Shown here piece after piece: positions 4,650 to 5,650 of a stretch of 5,650 nt of DNA. The stretch's first letter is position 1, and each line of letters starts with the position of its first letter. Position numbers and translations under genes: made by a program. The DNA lies in the NCBI RefSeq assembly GCF_014859565.1, contig NZ_JACUUA010000202.1, positions 1 to 5,650 of the forward strand, in the 5' to 3' direction. This DNA comes from Marinospirillum sp. (GTDB taxonomy: Bacteria; Pseudomonadota; Gammaproteobacteria; Pseudomonadales; Halomonadaceae). Under the pieces are notes generated by a model, which searched no databases, was not told the origin of the DNA, and saw nothing but the letters and a program-made list of their open reading frames with translations.

Positions 4650-5594
4650 TCAGTGAGTCTCGTGTTGCTGGTTTAACAGGCCGTACACCAGCCCGGTCAT
4701 GGGGGTTGGCACCTGCAGTTTTTTTCCGCGTTTTAACAGGGTGCCACTGATCCCTTCCAGCTCCAGCGGTCGACCCTTTTCCAGATCGACCAGCATGGAG
4801 GTTTTGATGCCATCAAACGTACAGATCAATCCATACATTTCCGCCACATCCTGCTCACCAATGGGCAACCCTTCTGCAGCGGCAATGGCTGCCACTTCCT
4901 GCATCAACTGCTGCACCACCGGCCCATAAAGTTCATGGTTACTCAGTGTCTGGGTATCCAGATGAGTCAGCGCTGAAAGTGGATTCACGGCATTGTTCAG
5001 CATCAGTTTACGCCACAACTCAACAGCAATGTTTTCACTGATGCGGGATGGAATGCCAGCTTCAATAAAAGCGACATCAATTTGTTGCAGGGTTTCAGGG
5101 TTCATTTCACCCTGATCCCTATTCGGCCAAGCTCCAAAAATGATCTGTGCTGGCCCGCTGGCAGTAATCACACCGGGCGCTTCGATATGCCCGCCAATAC
5201 GCAAAGCAATACCGCCGAGGGTTCTGGCACGTCCTATCACTGCTTCCAGCTCCGGTTCATTATCCACACCGTTCTGCAGGGATAACACCGGAGTCTGACC
5301 GGCTGCCAACCAGCTGTTGCATTCTTCCAGCCAGGGTTGTGTCGCCTGGGATTTAAAACACACCAGCAGCAGATCAAAATCACTGATGCAATACTGCTGC
5401 ATCAACTGGCTAGCATCCAGTGCAGTCACGGCAGCAGCAAAGTGGAAATTTTCATGCTCCACCTGTAAACCCTGCTGCTGTAAAGCCAACAGATGTTCAC
5501 CTCGCGCCACATACACCACTGCATGCCCTGCCTGCTGCAATCGAGCACCATAATAACAACCTATACCACCGGCACCCCAGATCAGAAAACGCAT
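4650..5594 (-). CDS. panE: 2-dehydropantoate 2-reductase (PanE/ApbA) family protein
   Basis: This 314-residue cytoplasmic oxidoreductase has the PanE/ApbA layout. An N-terminal Rossmann fold carries GAGGIG (7-12). CFKSQAT (79-85) and LQNGVDN (106-112) supply the Lys and Asn that line the nicotinamide site. The helical C-terminal domain has the catalytic lysine in ELWRKLMLNNAVNPLSAL (Lys196), then TSMLVDLEKGRPLELEGISG (265-284) with the substrate-site Ser266 and acidic residues. True PanE reduces ketopantoate to pantoate with NADPH in the pantothenate and coenzyme A pathway. The C-terminal motif here reads ELEGISG rather than the EIDxLNG common in studied PanE proteins, and no panB or panC is nearby. 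A paralogue acting on another 2-oxo acid is therefore possible, and the symbol is provisional. The start is supported by GGAG at 5603-5606, 8 bases from the ATG. Its stop abuts the rarD start. Confidence 0.85.
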   Translation of the reverse strand: MRFLIWGAGGIGCYYGARLQQAGHAVVYVARGEHLLALQQQGLQVEHENFHFAAAVTALDASQLMQQYCISDFDLLLVCFKSQATQPWLEECNSWLAAGQTPVLSLQNGVDNEPELEAVIGRARTLGGIALRIGGHIEAPGVITASGPAQIIFGAWPNRDQGEMNPETLQQIDVAFIEAGIPSRISENIAVELWRKLMLNNAVNPLSALTHLDTQTLSNHELYGPVVQQLMQEVAAIAAAEGLPIGEQDVAEMYGLICTFDGIKTSMLVDLEKGRPLELEGISGTLLKRGKKLQVPTPMTGLVYGLLNQQHETH

Positions 5595-5629
5595 CAGGTT
5601 ATCTCCAACAAGAATGGAATCATGGGTCT

Positions 5630-5635
5630 ATTCTA
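5630..5635 (-). promoter_or_regulatory. candidate -10 box upstream of the panE-like gene
   Basis: On the minus strand TAGAAT (5/6 match to TATAAT) would start transcription near 5623 and give a leader of about 29 bases before the ATG at 5594. The matching -35 would fall just outside the window at about 5653-5658, so it cannot be checked here. It would serve the panE-rarD pair and perhaps yadGH. Confidence 0.35.
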
Positions 5636-5650
5636 ACCCTTGAATTGTTT

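Noticed and set aside
5621..5640. GGGT...ACCC inverted repeat at the right edge
   Set aside because: The arms are only 4 bp with an 8-base loop, which is expected by chance. It overlaps the candidate -10 but is too weak to call an operator.
1..5650. Signs of CRISPR, insertion sequences, phage attachment at the tRNA, or a horizontally acquired island
   Set aside because: There are no regularly spaced repeats, transposase or integrase motifs. The tRNA 3' end, where integration would occur, is outside the window. Composition looks uniform by eye.

Overview
The window looks like ordinary chromosomal DNA from a gammaproteobacterium. Six of its seven protein genes have close counterparts, judged from memory, in Escherichia coli or related bacteria (YdjA, the YiiD hotdog domain, YadH, YadG, RarD, and a PanE-type reductase). 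GC content looks close to 50% by eye. The extreme left edge holds the 5' part of a tRNA-Ser(GGA). A marine or Oceanospirillales-like host is possible, but that is only inference. I see no insertion sequence, phage gene, CRISPR array or integration scar.

Layout from left to right. (1) A tRNA-Ser on the minus strand, cut by the window edge, has a convincing sigma70-type promoter with a GC-rich discriminator. (2) A minus-strand pair follows: a YdjA-type flavin nitroreductase (579-1136) and then a stand-alone YiiD-type hotdog thioesterase (127-579), overlapping in TAATG. (3) A 113-base divergent intergenic region carries a clean dyad (TAATCT-N4-AGATTA). (4) A lone plus-strand gene (1250-1939) encodes an unrecognised protein with one membrane anchor, an alanine-rich linker and a very acidic tail. 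(5) A minus-strand block, read from the right edge inward, encodes a PanE/ApbA-family reductase (4650-5594), RarD-like transporter (3762-4649), YadG ABC ATPase (2730-3689) and YadH ABC-2 permease (1954-2730). panE and rarD abut exactly (TGA then ATG), and yadG and yadH overlap in TGATG. A 72-base gap with a hairpin separates the two pairs.

How the genes work together: YadG and YadH should form one ABC-2 type exporter in the inner membrane. The nitroreductase and thioesterase are probably co-translated, but no shared pathway is evident. The PanE-like enzyme and RarD are co-transcribed with no obvious biochemical link. The most interesting item is the unrecognised acidic membrane protein. Its tail contains a segment very like the N-terminal CheY-binding peptide of FliM, plus a duplicated acidic/aromatic motif. 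No clearly new multi-gene system is visible.
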